DNA of 64,000 bases, from assembly GCA_029339505.1 (NCBI GenBank), contig JAQISU010000179.1, positions 17,298,001 through 17,362,000 of the forward strand, written 5' to 3'. The stretch is from Unio delphinus. Lineage: Eukaryota; Mollusca; Bivalvia; Unionida; Unionidae. The position numbers and the translations under genes are program-made. Numbering within the stretch: position 1 is the stretch's first letter; every line of letters starts with the position of its first letter. The notes beneath the pieces are model-generated. The model did not search any database and was not told the DNA's origin. It saw only the letters and a list, made by a program, of their open reading frames with translations. Positions 17,802 through 28,081 of this stretch are shown here, in pieces.

Positions 17802-17986
17802 TAATCACTTTGAAGAAACAACAGAATAATCACTGCGCGAGTTGCAATTGTATAATGCGTTGGCAGTATTCGGATAAGGATCCTCGCCAATTCACCGTAG
17901 ACAGAAAAAATAACAATCTCGGTCATGTCAGAAATAATGTGATGTTGACTTGTCTTGAGTGCAATAGACGCAAGGGTGCTAGTTAA
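17732..17986 (+). pseudogene. Small HNH/zinc-finger endonuclease frame overlapping the polymerase 3' end
   Basis: The open frame after a TAA at 17729-17731 encodes NHCASCNCIMRW, then FTVDRKNNNLGHVRNN and LTCLECNRRKGAS. These are two CxxC pairs around a D-R-x-N-N-x-x-G-H core typical of small HNH nucleases. In element 2 the same protein has its own ATG (89 aa). Here a 7-A instead of 6-A run puts the corresponding ATG out of frame, so the frame has no start of its own. It lies in the -1 frame relative to the polymerase across a run of ten A. Its stop overlaps the stop of the convergent integrase gene. Confidence 0.55.
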
Positions 17987-18923
17987 GACCATGCGGTGGC
18001 AATTGAGTATCCTCGGGAATCACTTGTAGTTGTTGTCGAGTAAAACCCCGCTGAGGGGCAGTTGAATCCAGTTTATAGACTGGAGGTCTACCATTTGATC
18101 GTGTTATACTAGATATCTTATGCGTAGTGACGCTCCAAATAGGATCAGTAGCCCTTTTTCTACCCCCTTCAAGCTCTCCTGGTTCGTATAAGTACCTCAC
18201 AATGACATTACTACCAAGAATTGGTTCTTTGAAATCTTTTTGTGGTTGTACGGGTATTGACTTCTTTTTAATCGCGTTGATAGGTTTCATGTTGATTGTT
18301 CTAGTAATCTCGTTATTCAGTGCAGTAATCACAGATGGTAATCTTTTAACCCATTCACTGGATCGCTTTTCTTGAATGAATTCTTTTGCGTATTGATATC
18401 CAAATAACCGCTCAGCAATCGTCCGATTAAATCGTTCTACAATGGCCTGATCGCGATGTAGCGCAGTATGCCCTCGTCGTATGGTGACATTATGATGTTT
18501 CATTGTAGATAACACTGCACCCTGAAATTCCTTGCCAGGATCAACCTGCAATAGATTTGGCCAGTGCAGAGGACCTCGTCGATAAATCCTCTCAAATGCA
18601 GAAGCGACTTCAGTGGCTGATTTTGTTTTTAATGGTTCTGCTTCTTTGTATCGACTTGCAATATCAACTACGGTTAACGCATATTTGTAACCACGATCAT
18701 GTGGCAGAAATAATATATCAGCCTGATGAACTTCATTAGGAACTGTCACATCAAAATGCGAGAATTGAATTTGTTTAGGCGGTGGTAGATAAATTTGCCA
18801 TAGTGCCTGTTTGGATAACCAATTAGCCGCAGTGGTTTTTTTCACTTTTGCAGCACTAGCGAGTTTATGGACTGCTGATTTACCCCTCCAGTATCCTCTT
18901 GGGGAATAATAAATTGATTCCAT
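17979..18923 (-). CDS. Polinton integrase (retroviral-type DDE)
   Basis: 314 aa from the ATG at 18923, which immediately follows the PLA2 stop. The N-terminal zinc-less helical region starts MESIYYSPRGYWRG and includes KQALWQIYLPPPK. The catalytic core has D69 (VHQADILFLPHD), D129 (LLQVDPGKEFQG) and E163 (HRDQAIVERFNR). The C-terminal SH3-like region contains NVIVRYLYEPGELEGG. It inserts the element by strand transfer, which fits the 5-bp duplications. The sequence follows animal Polinton integrases closely. The element 2 copy has a shifted C-terminus after about residue 279. Confidence 0.95.
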   Translation of the reverse strand: MESIYYSPRGYWRGKSAVHKLASAAKVKKTTAANWLSKQALWQIYLPPPKQIQFSHFDVTVPNEVHQADILFLPHDRGYKYALTVVDIASRYKEAEPLKTKSATEVASAFERIYRRGPLHWPNLLQVDPGKEFQGAVLSTMKHHNVTIRRGHTALHRDQAIVERFNRTIAERLFGYQYAKEFIQEKRSSEWVKRLPSVITALNNEITRTINMKPINAIKKKSIPVQPQKDFKEPILGSNVIVRYLYEPGELEGGRKRATDPIWSVTTHKISSITRSNGRPPVYKLDSTAPQRGFTRQQLQVIPEDTQLPPHGLN

Positions 18924-18927
18924 ATTA

Positions 18928-19263
18928 TTAATTACCAGCACCTAACATCAATTTACTTTTCATAGCCGATTTTATCAAAATTGAAGACAATTTTTCTTTG
19001 AAGGATTTATCAGGAATAGCATTTAACGCATGAATTAATTTCACATCCGCGAGATGCCTGTTTTGCAGATTGCTGCTTTTATAAGCAACATCATGAAGGT
19101 GACAGGCCTTATCAATGGCGTTTATTGGTTCTTCACCGGGGTTGGGTTGATTTTGATTATTGAGTCTGATATCAAGTCTGGTTCCTGGTCCACAGTAACT
19201 ATATCCTGGGAGGTGCTTTTCTCCGGGGTACTTTGCCCATGGGGTTCCAGGGAGCTTTGCCAA
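18928..19263 (-). CDS. Parvovirus-type phospholipase A2 domain protein
   Basis: 111 aa from the first ATG. The calcium loop YCGPGT (residues 23-28) and the catalytic H57-D58 in CHLHDVAY are those of secreted or parvoviral PLA2 domains. In parvoviruses and adintoviruses this domain helps virions leave endosomes; the same role here is inference. In relatives the DUF5679-like zinc ribbon lies just upstream in one protein. Here the zinc ribbon is in the frame that enters this gene out of register at a run of eight A. The C-terminus LMLGAGN contains an adenain-like site. Confidence 0.85.
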   Translation of the reverse strand: MAKLPGTPWAKYPGEKHLPGYSYCGPGTRLDIRLNNQNQPNPGEEPINAIDKACHLHDVAYKSSNLQNRHLADVKLIHALNAIPDKSFKEKLSSILIKSAMKSKLMLGAGN

Positions 19264-19445
19264 TTTGGCTGCGATATCACCTCCTCGTTTTTTTTAAAAT
19301 CAGATCTCATAGACACAAATCTAAATTTCTTTGTACCACATTGCACGCATTTACCAGAAAGCGCCGATCGGTTTTTTTTAGTTGTAACCGTCGTCACATC
19401 ATCTGTGCCAGTACGCGTTTTACACTTCACACAATATAGATCCAT
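19122..19445 (-). CDS. DUF5679-like zinc-ribbon protein
   Basis: 107 aa as read. The first 45 residues hold the zinc ribbon: YCVKCK, a Thr-rich loop, then SGKCVQCGTKKFRFV. After KKNEEVIS the frame runs on through the PLA2 gene in a different register, and this tail is probably not biological. In related elements this ribbon is fused to PLA2, so the true product may be a fusion made by -1 slippage at the A-run, or two separate proteins. Its ATG lies 17 bp from the divergent ATPase ATG. Confidence 0.7.
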   Translation of the reverse strand: MDLYCVKCKTRTGTDDVTTVTTKKNRSALSGKCVQCGTKKFRFVSMRSDFKKNEEVISQPNWQSSLEPHGQSTPEKSTSQDIVTVDQEPDLISDSIIKINPTPVKNQ

Positions 19446-19462
19446 AATTTATGTATAGAAAT

Positions 19463-20121
19463 ATGGATATAATTGATTTTTCAGCGACTAAAACAAGAGA
19501 ACCAATTAAGCATCATGCAGCGCTACCAAACTCTATCCGGATGATTATAATCGGGCCATCTGGATCCGGTAAAACGCAATTGCTGCTCAATTTAATAATG
19601 AGATGGATGAAGTGGGATAAGTTGTATTTAATTGCCCCTAGCGTAGATGATCAACGATGTTATGAAGTGTTAAAGGATTTTAACGAGAATGCATCAGAAA
19701 TTAAGGGTGAGAACGCCATTGATTTTATAACCGATATCGATGAAGCACCGAGCATTGATGATATTGATGGAGATATTAACAATTTAGTCGTATACGACGA
19801 TATAATGTTGGATAAACAAAAAATCCTGCTAGAATATTTTCCCGTGGGCGTCACAAAAACACTGACGTGATATATGTCACTCAACGCTACACTCAGGTTC
19901 CAAAAGTCATCAGAGATAACTGCAATATTCTTTCTGTATTCAACGGAGTTGATACTCATACTCTTAGAAATATTTGGCAGACATAGTGTTCTGATATGGA
20001 CTTCAATCAATTTCGAGATTTCTTTAGTCATGCTTAGTCGACTCCGCACGGATTCGCAACAATAAATCTACATGATCCTCGGACACGATATCGTATCGGA
20101 CTTGATCAAATATTCGGTTAA
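19463..20121 (+). pseudogene. Packaging ATPase (A32/FtsK-like), broken copy
   Basis: The start encodes MDIIDFSATKTREP, then Walker A IIGPSGSGKTQ and Walker B NLVVYDD, which are typical of Polinton genome-packaging ATPases. The frame is lost near 19818 where a run of six A replaces seven in element 2, giving a stop at 19868. Further downstream two sense codons of the element 2 gene are stops here (about 19986 and 20035). Substitutions as well as an indel make assembly error unlikely as the sole cause. The intact copy is at 31016-31687. Confidence 0.9.
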
Positions 20122-20159
20122 AATCGTAAAAGAATTATTAACCCAGAACTGAAAACTTT

Positions 20160-20374
20160 AGCAGCAGAGAGGGTGGATGACCACATCGTTGCGAGCAAAA
20201 TCGTAAAATCTCCGTTTTTGCAAAAATGGAGACTTTTTTTTGGTTAAATGAGATTTGTTGGAAACCTGATATTTTGTTCGAAAACGTTATCTATAGGCCA
20301 TATTTTGTTCGAAAACGTGATCTGGAAGCCTTATTTTTGCTTGAAATCGTGGTCTGTTCACCCTCTCTGCTGCT
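20160..20374 (-). repeat. Element 1 right terminal inverted repeat
   Basis: Inverted copy of 5132-5347. The inner edge abuts CCAGAACTGAAA, a sequence that in element 2 belongs to the terminal repeat itself. The right target duplication GAAGC follows at 20375-20379. Confidence 0.93.
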
Positions 20375-20735
20375 GAAGCTCTTCCAGTGAGATACAGTAC
20401 TACCGGGTAGATCGAGGTTCACTTAGATACACTACTACAGGGTAGATCGAGGTTTATTTAAATACAGTACTATATGGTATTTCGAGATTCACTTAGATAA
20501 AGTACTAACAGTACGATCGAGGTTCACGTAGGTGTAGTACAACCGCATCAAATTGAAATTACAAAAGGTAGATTCGGTACTTCAGAGTAGATCGAAGTAT
20601 CCCCTGTGAGATACAATCGACTAGATCGAGATTCGCTTAGATACAATACTACCGGGTAAATCGGTATTCACTTAGATACAATACTACCAAGTAGACCGAA
20701 GTTCACTTAGATGCAATACTAATGTATAAAGGTTG
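20375..20735. repeat. 39-bp satellite, right of element 1
   Basis: Continuation of the satellite at 4820-5131 with more degenerate units (CACTTAGATACAGTACTACC-type). The first five bases are the target duplication. Confidence 0.85.
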
Positions 20736-22433
20736 ATATGCCGTTGCATAATACGCATGAGATCAGGGTATGTGATGTGTGAGTTTTGTTGTTGTTGTTG
20801 TTGTTTTTTGTTGTTGATTACTGGTAACAAGATGTACCATCCAGATCTGTCATCGTATAATGCAATATATTTCAGTCGATATATAAAAAGTATATAATGA
20901 ATTTGAAGTCATAAACAGTTTTAAATCTGGCTTTACGATTAAAACGTAGCTGATATGATGGCGTATAAAGAAAAACAATAAAAGAAATTTTTCTCATGTT
21001 GAGCCTCTCATATACATTAAAGAAGAGAAAGACCATTCCATTGTATATTCTTCTACCTTCATACATATATGTCTTTTTATCTCAACATTGATTTACAACA
21101 TTCCATCCCCTTTGTACTCAACATTCACATACAACATTCCATCCCCTTTGTACTCAACACTGACAAACAACATTCAATCCCCTTTGTACACAACATTGAC
21201 ATACACCATTCCATCTCGTTTGTACTCAACAATGACAGAATAATTCATTCTCCTTTTTTACTTTATTAGACACAAATTACTTAATATTCTGCCCGTAAGA
21301 TGCTACTTCCTCTATTGTCTTACCTTCTTTTGTTCCATAATGATATAACAACGGGGATTACATGAGTGTTTCTACCGTCGTGAAGTGACAAAGGTAACCT
21401 GTACCCGAGTACCGGTATTTTTCTTAGAAAATTCTATTTTTAAACCGAACGTAAAAGCATGGGATTTTCCGACCAAGAGTGCCCTGACCGTAACAGTTGT
21501 CACTCAGTATCTCAGATTTTGTTTAAAACATCGTTCAAGCAGCTACTGCTACTGCCATTGTTAGTCTGTTAATCGTAGTTATTAATTTTGTCATCTTCTG
21601 AATCTACCCTAGTTAAGCATGTTTTGATACCAAGATTCATAGCAGGTATTATAGGTAAGACCCGGATGTACTTTTAGTGCCGAAGCTTGATTCTGTTGAG
21701 TATAACGCACAAGTTTTACCCAATATTTCTTTATTTACATAGATATACAGATTCTAAACATCTTTTTAAGCACTTGTAACGTGATTCATTGTGGTAACGA
21801 TACAGACATCAGCGGCAGACGAAGAAAGATGGTTTTGAGCGAGGCATAACAAACGTTTTTGAGAAGTCTCTGTGACGGATACCCTCATGGACTCATGGTA
21901 AGCTAATATTTTTCATGCTTTTCCATGGCATATCTTTAACCATCGAGCTCGAAAGTAAACAAATTTTTGGAATCGTTCTGTCTGTCTCGTTTTTTTTTTT
22001 CTTTTGGCGGGAGCGAGGGACAGATGCTTCGAATCCCCTCCACCAGGACGTTTAGAGAAATTGAGAAAATAAAATATGAGTGCAATTAGGCTACAAATAC
22101 CGCTCGGAAAATGATTGACTATTTCTTATCGGTTGAGCGACTTTATTTTAACACAGTACCTGGTACTTTATAACTGTACTTATTACCTTTTAACAATACT
22201 TAAAGACTTTAATTGTTTGAAAACAGCAATACAAATGTGACCTTATTATTTCAAACAGATATCTTTGTGTATGTATGTTGTTTTTTTTAATTTTGGCTTA
22301 CTTTACCGTTTCGTCTATCTAGTATGTATTTAAACAATATAATGGATTTTTCTACCTGTCCTCTGCAGCCATTTGAGCGTGAAGTTAAAACAATGGTCCT
22401 AGCCTAACAATTGAGCTTCTTTTTTTATCAAGA
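20736..22433. other. Non-coding host DNA with a 36-bp tandem repeat
   Basis: No gene is seen. At about 21068-21245 there are five copies of a 36-bp unit (CAACATTGACATACAACATT and CCATCCCCTTTGTACT). A short (GTT)n run lies near 20786-20815. The remainder is unremarkable AT-rich sequence. Confidence 0.75.
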
Positions 22434-23460
22434 TTAGTTCCACCGCACTACTCAAGAGTGACTTAGTTTTCCAACAAGATTAGTTCCACCACAATACTCA
22501 AGAGTGACTTTGTTTTCCAACAAGATTAGTTCCACCGCAATACTCAAGAGTGACTTAGTTTTCCAACACGATTAGTTCCACAGCAATACTCAAGAGTGAC
22601 TTTGTTTTCCAACAAGATTAGTTCTACCGCAATATTCAAGAGTGACTTAGTTTTCCAACACGATTAGTTCCACAGCAATACTCAAGAGTGACTTTGTTTT
22701 CCAACAAGATTAGTTCCACCACAATACTCAAGAGTGACTTAGTTTTCCAACAAGATTAGATCCACCGCAATACTCAAGAGTGACTTAGTTTTCCAACAAG
22801 ATTAGTTCCACCGCAATACTCAAGAGTGACTTAGTTTTCCAACAAGATTAGTTCCACAGCAATACTCAAGAGTGACTTAGTTTTCCAGCAAGATTAGTTC
22901 CACAGCAATACTCAAGAGTGACTTTGTTTTCCAACAAGATTAGTTCCACCGCAATACTCAAGAGTGACTTAGTTTTCCAGCAAGATTAGATCCACCGTAA
23001 TACTCAAGAGTGACTTAGTTTTCCAACAAGATTAGATCCACCGCAATACTCAAGAGTGACTTAGTTTTCCAACAAGATTAGTTACACCACAATACTCAAG
23101 AGGGACTTTGTATTCCAACAAGATTAGTTCCACGGCAATACTCAAGAGTGACTTTGTTTTCCAGGAAGATTAATTCCACAGCAATACTCAAGAGTGACCT
23201 TTTTTCCAGCAAGGTTAGTTCCACCGCAATACTCAAGAGTGACTTTGTTTTCCAGAAAGATTAGTTCCACAGCAATACTCAAGAGTGACTTAGTTTTCCA
23301 GGAAGATTAGTTTCACCGCAATACTCAAGAGTGACTTTGTTTTCCAGCAAGATTCGTTCCACAGCAATACTCAAGAGTGACTTCGCTTTCCAGCAAAATT
23401 CGTTCTACCGTAATAAGCAAGAATGTCTTAGTTTTTCAGCAAGATTAGGTTCCCACCCAG
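22434..23460. repeat. 46-bp minisatellite, about 22 copies
   Basis: Regular tandem units of 46 bp (AAGATTAGTTCCACCGCAAT, ACTCAAGAGTGACTTAGTTT, TCCAAC). Units differ by scattered substitutions (CCG/CAG/CCA, TTAG/TTTG), and divergence rises toward the right end. Confidence 0.95.
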
Positions 23461-24533
23461 TACTCAAGTGAATCAATATTACAGAATTTTGGAAGCATGG
23501 GTCAGTGTGCCAGTAAAAAAAAGAGGAAACGTACGATCGAAATACCCCTTAATAGGACAGATGAGCCAGTAAATACTCAAGAGGCAGGTGAAACAACACA
23601 CACACGCACGCACGCATGCACACATGAAATAAAAAGAGAATGAGATCACTATAAGTAGCAGACATTGTGCTGGTTTTCAATATTAATCACCGGTTGTTTT
23701 AAGTGCTGCATAATTCCATTCATTCCCCCTTTCCTGGTTGTAACTATTATTTCAATAGACAATATTGGTCATTGTGACCCACTTCCCAGGATTTATGATC
23801 TCTACGTTCTTTTGGCATCAGAGCTTTAATACCGTATTATCATTTCTAGCTTGGCTGAAAAATTTGTTATGCCAGGAATTGTTGACTAAAAATGATTTCA
23901 ATAATTCTTAAACGTCCTGTCTACATTCTTTAATCAACAATTTATACTTATGGTCACCAAACGTGAAAGGTAAGTGTATACTGAGGTGAAAGTGTCTTGA
24001 TATAAAGTTCATTTAAAATTGGTTTCTTTTCATGTTTATTAAATATTATTTAAAAATACTGATGTGCCATAGAATTAGGGTTATGTTGTGAGTTCCTGTT
24101 TGCTAACGTCGCTCGTGTTTTGGGGTTTATTTTCGTCCTGGATAAGTGTTTCAAACAAAGAATATACATGGAGCTATCACTTTCCTAACAAACTAAGTTG
24201 ATAAATTATCCTTTTCCCAATTGTAATCCATGTATAAATTCGCGTGTTTCGTGATACAATTAGAATTAAGAATGACAGCATGGAGTGATGAACTCATCAA
24301 CTACATTAAATTCAAGGTGGCATTTGATTTTTGGCAGACATTTAGAATGTATATATGGCTTCGAAAATCAAGTGTCATATAATACAGGAACGTCCTCTGG
24401 TAGTAAACAAGCGTTCATTGGGATTGTAAAGGTTAAATTAAAAACATATGAAGCTCATTTGAAATTCCAGTTTATCCAAATATCAATTTAAAATAATGTA
24501 TTATTCGTTTTGTTCTATGTACATGAACTTCTG

Positions 24534-24985
24534 AAACGTTTCATTAGCATTTATTTGATACAGCGTATCCTACATGTATGTATGTATGGCATGACAAGCT
24601 GTCGGTACGGAAATCGGATGATAATGAAGAAAAACCATGCAAAGGTGCAGTTAATGGACTTTTGGGCAAGTTGTCTCGTCTGGGTCGCCAATTGATTAGA
24701 GCAAAGGTTATTAAATATAGCAGACAGGTCTCTCTTTCCATTTTACAACTCAAGTTGTATGGAAGTCTTCGGAAATTTGGGGAAAACATATGACTTCCAG
24801 CGTGACTCGCGCCAGGGTTTTGACACCGCTCGGTCAAGTGAATACCCCTGTGCGTGTAACAGTATGTGTGTATGTATGTATGTATGTATGTATGTATGTA
24901 TGTATGTATGTATGTATGTATGTATGTATGTATGTATGTATGAAACGTTTCATTAGCATTTATTTGATAAAGCGTATCCTACCTT

Positions 24986-25017
<32 letters not shown>

Positions 25018-25066
25018 TGTATGTATGTATGTATGTATGTATGTATGTATGTATGTATGTATGTAT
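24534..25066. repeat. Direct repeat with (ATGT)n tails
   Basis: The block GAAACGTTTCATTAGCATTT + ATTTGATA(C/A)AGCGTATCCTAC occurs at about 24534-24572 and again at about 24942-24982. Each copy is followed by ATGT repeats (about 24866-24940, about 24990-25066). Open frames here are microsatellite artefacts. Confidence 0.8.
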
Positions 25067-25068
25067 GT

Positions 25069-25303
25069 GGTTCTCCGAGTGGCCGAGTGGTCTAAAGCGC
25101 TGTCAGTTACGGATCACTGCCATCTCACCTCTGTCTGCGTGGGTTCGAGTCTAAGATTCGGCTAATGTAGTTATGTGAGAAAGCTTGTCAGTAGCTTCTC
25201 GTGGGTCGATGGTTCTTTCCGGAGGTTTTCCGGGTTCTTCCTCCACCATTAATACTGGCCGCCATGTATAGCCTATATTGTGCTGCAAAATGGCGTTAAA
25301 CCA
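25069..25303 (+). mobile_element. tRNA-derived SINE, copy 2
   Basis: Box A-like GGCCGAGTGGTCTAAAGCGC and box B-like GGGTTCGAGTC are followed by the same body as copy 1 (1979-2212), ending GGCGTTAAACC and an A-rich, (ATGT)n tail to about 25406. It lies inside the ATGT microsatellite tract. Confidence 0.88.
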
Positions 25304-25377
25304 TAAAAAAACAAAAACATGTATGTATGTATGTATGTATGTATGTATGTATGTATGTATGTATGTATGTATGTATG

Positions 25378-25408
<31 letters not shown>

Positions 25409-26790
25409 TCCGTGACTCTCTGAATCGTCGTTCTCATACCTGACATCCACTTAGAGATAATGGTCAGGAAATGATACATAGAGGACATCTAGCGTTTGCC
25501 TCCTCTTTCTTGCATGTTTCCCGCTGACTTGCTGAAATATTTTGCGATTATAGCATACAATAGTTGCAAGATTTGTGTTATTTCTATTTGCGATTGGTCC
25601 GAAAATATAGATCTGGACGCATCCGTGGTGTGGAAATCTGACACGTTGAACATGATCTACGACGAAGAGTTGACTGCATTTGTCGATCCTTAGAAACTGC
25701 CTACAGAAAATCAAACAAGGACGTACTCTACATATGATGGGTCGTTTCAACTGGGACATGTTGTTGCAAGACAAATTTCGGTTGAATGGGTGGACGTACG
25801 TCTGAAACTGATTCGAATTATTGCAGTGCTACACTTTAAGGTTAATACCAAATTGTACAAAACGAGCGTCGACGATGCCAGACTTTATGTGCGACGTATG
25901 GAAGTCAGAGCCGAATCAGGTCATATTTTGGTGTGGTGGGTTTTCAATATTTCTAAAGGACCCTGACTTTCTTCGAAAGGGTACCAGAGCAAAATGTATG
26001 TGTATATTTACTCAAAGTATGCATAATACTCAATACAAGTGCGCAAGAATAAAACGAAAGTCAAACTTTCAAGTGACACGTGACTGTACATTTGTGTGTC
26101 TACGTTATTTTCGCCGAGGGTGAGTCCGGAAATCCTATATCCCCCGTACGGCTTGAAAGTTTTACTTAAATGTGAAAACGGCATTATTCAGACTTTGAAA
26201 AGAAGGTAACCCAAGTATTCTCTAAGCTTATGTCATCAGGACAATCGACAATCAACCTTGAACCCATTTTATAACTATATACTTTCCCAACCACCACAAC
26301 GTAGAATATTTTAAATCTTATCAGATACAGCCTCTGAAGACGACACATCGACCTATGAGAGGAAGCACGCTACCCACTCTATTCATTAGTGTGAGATTAC
26401 AGGAATCAGCTTCTATTATTTTTGGCCAATACCGTATACGTTTGCCTTCTTACTACAGCCATGGATTCACCAAGCAACATGTACTGAATGATTGGAAGTG
26501 AATTCTCAAGAATGGAATATATAATGGAAAAGTTGTGCCGTTAACAATATGGTTATTTATTTTCTTTAGCCTAGAAAGGTAGCGTAAATCGATGGCAAAA
26601 TGATGTATTAAATTATTGTAAGTATGGTCTTAATTTACCAGGTTGTCAACCTTGTAAATATGTTAATGTTTAATATTTAGTATTTGTACATGAAAAGGAA
26701 GTGGAAAGTCATATTCCTGTTAAATTGTAAGCGATCATGGCTTTCGAAAACCTGATTACTTTTTTAAAATTCTTTCTCTCATTTATTTCA

Positions 26791-26848
26791 CAGGGTTCTT
26801 CCTCCATCAAATATACTAACCGCCATGTATAGCCTATCTTGTGTTAAA
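26791..26848 (+). mobile_element. SINE body fragment, copy 3
   Basis: Matches only the 3' body of the SINE (GGGTTCTTCCTCCA and CCGCCATGTATAGCCTAT, then TTGTGTTA). It is 5' truncated. The surrounding 25407-27630 shows no supportable gene. Confidence 0.75.
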
Positions 26849-27630
26849 ATTGTTTGAACATGTTTAACTTTGGGGCTAACGTTAGAGACTAAATTGTCAC
26901 AAGGTATTACTTGCTTAACGTTGGTGAAATGTGTCACGTACCGGGATGGTTGTGCCGCAGGTTGCTCTGGAGTGTCTATCATTGGTTGTTTCTTTTCAAA
27001 CTCTACATCTCTATAAGTAATTGTGCCAAATTAAGTGCTGCAGCAAAGTAAAAGTGGTTTCTGATGCTTGCTGAAGAGGTCCGGATGATTATGCTTACCA
27101 AATGGCAAGACGTTTACATTTATCTAAACTCCAAACGTGATTTACGACTGCCTTGTACAGTCTGAGCAAAGACGATCTCAGAGAGGCATCATAATTCTAT
27201 CTAGTCTCATATGTGGAATATGTCTTTGTTAATTCCTGGTCGCTTATTATTACGACCTCAAATATCAGATGTAATCCAATGGATTCTCCTTATGTATAAT
27301 AAACTCGTATTCCATTGACAGACCGAGCTCTCTAAGTGACCTATAAATGAAATGGGTTCAAATTATAAGTGCAACAGTGTGGCTAATAAAGTACAAACTT
27401 TGTAGATTCCACGTAGTATGTGTAAACTATGGTAACATGTTGGAGGGTCTGTGAGTAGGAGCAGCTTGCCAAAGCCCTCTCACTGATACCGATGTTTCTT
27501 TATGTTAGACACCAGAAAGAATTACACAATTATCAAATGGAAACAGCATTGCAAGAACGAAAGAACATAAACTATTGACAACACCTGCTTACCTTCTTAA
27601 TATTAACACAAGGTGATTATGTTAAAACGA

Positions 27631-27703
27631 ATTAGCAAAGAATTGGGGAGTGCAGTATTAAACCATGTTGGTTTAATACTGCTCTCCCCAATTCTTTGCT
27701 AAT
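27631..27703. repeat. Near-perfect hairpin, 35-bp arms
   Basis: The left arm, beginning ATTAGCAAAGAATTGGGGAG, pairs with the right arm, ending CTCCCCAATTCTTTGCTAAT. There is one T-T mismatch and a loop of about three bases (TGT) after GCAGTATTAAACCA. Possible origins are a tiny MITE remnant, a recent inverted duplication or a structured RNA. Confidence 0.85.
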
Positions 27704-28081
27704 TTTTTTATCCAGTCTGCCATGTTCAGCCACTGATAACAAAACTCCGCGTAATGGAAACATTCCAGATCTCTTCTTCATGCATGCTTTAAAAAATGTA
27801 CCAAACATTTAATAACCACTTTTACATGTAGTTTCTCAGTTACTTTGTATCTTGTCTACTTGAACTGGATTTGAAGATACACTTCTAGAGTGTCCCTCAC
27901 ATTCTCGGCATGTGTGCGTATCAGGTCATTTATATTATGGTTTCTGGGGGTTTTAACGCATGCCCAATGGACTGTCAAAGGCCTTGTTTATGTGACTATA
28001 AAATCAAAGAAATCTTATAGGCCCTGAAATATGTAGGGTTGATAGTTGAACCAAGATTGAACCAAGATTAATCTAAGATCT

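Larger units (their letters stand above)
5132..20374. mobile_element. Maverick/Polinton (adintovirus-like) element 1
   Basis: A 15,243-bp element bounded by inverted repeats that start AGCAGCAGA and flanked by the 5-bp direct repeat GAAGC (5127-5131, 20375-20379). It carries the Polinton hallmark set: retroviral-type integrase, packaging ATPase, adenain-like protease, double-jelly-roll capsid protein and a polymerase. It also carries PLA2, zinc-ribbon and HNH genes. Structural genes lie on the minus strand from 5403 to 12415 and the replication gene on the plus strand. The packaging ATPase is broken; the capsid, protease, integrase and polymerase-helicase frames are open. Confidence 0.95.

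Noticed and set aside
22434..23460. CRISPR-like regular array with 46-bp spacing
   Set aside because: The whole unit repeats with no unique spacers, and the context is eukaryotic; it is a minisatellite.
25069..25145. A tRNA-Ser or tRNA-Leu gene
   Set aside because: Box A and box B are present, but the acceptor stem does not close and the same sequence with a fixed body recurs elsewhere; it is a SINE head.
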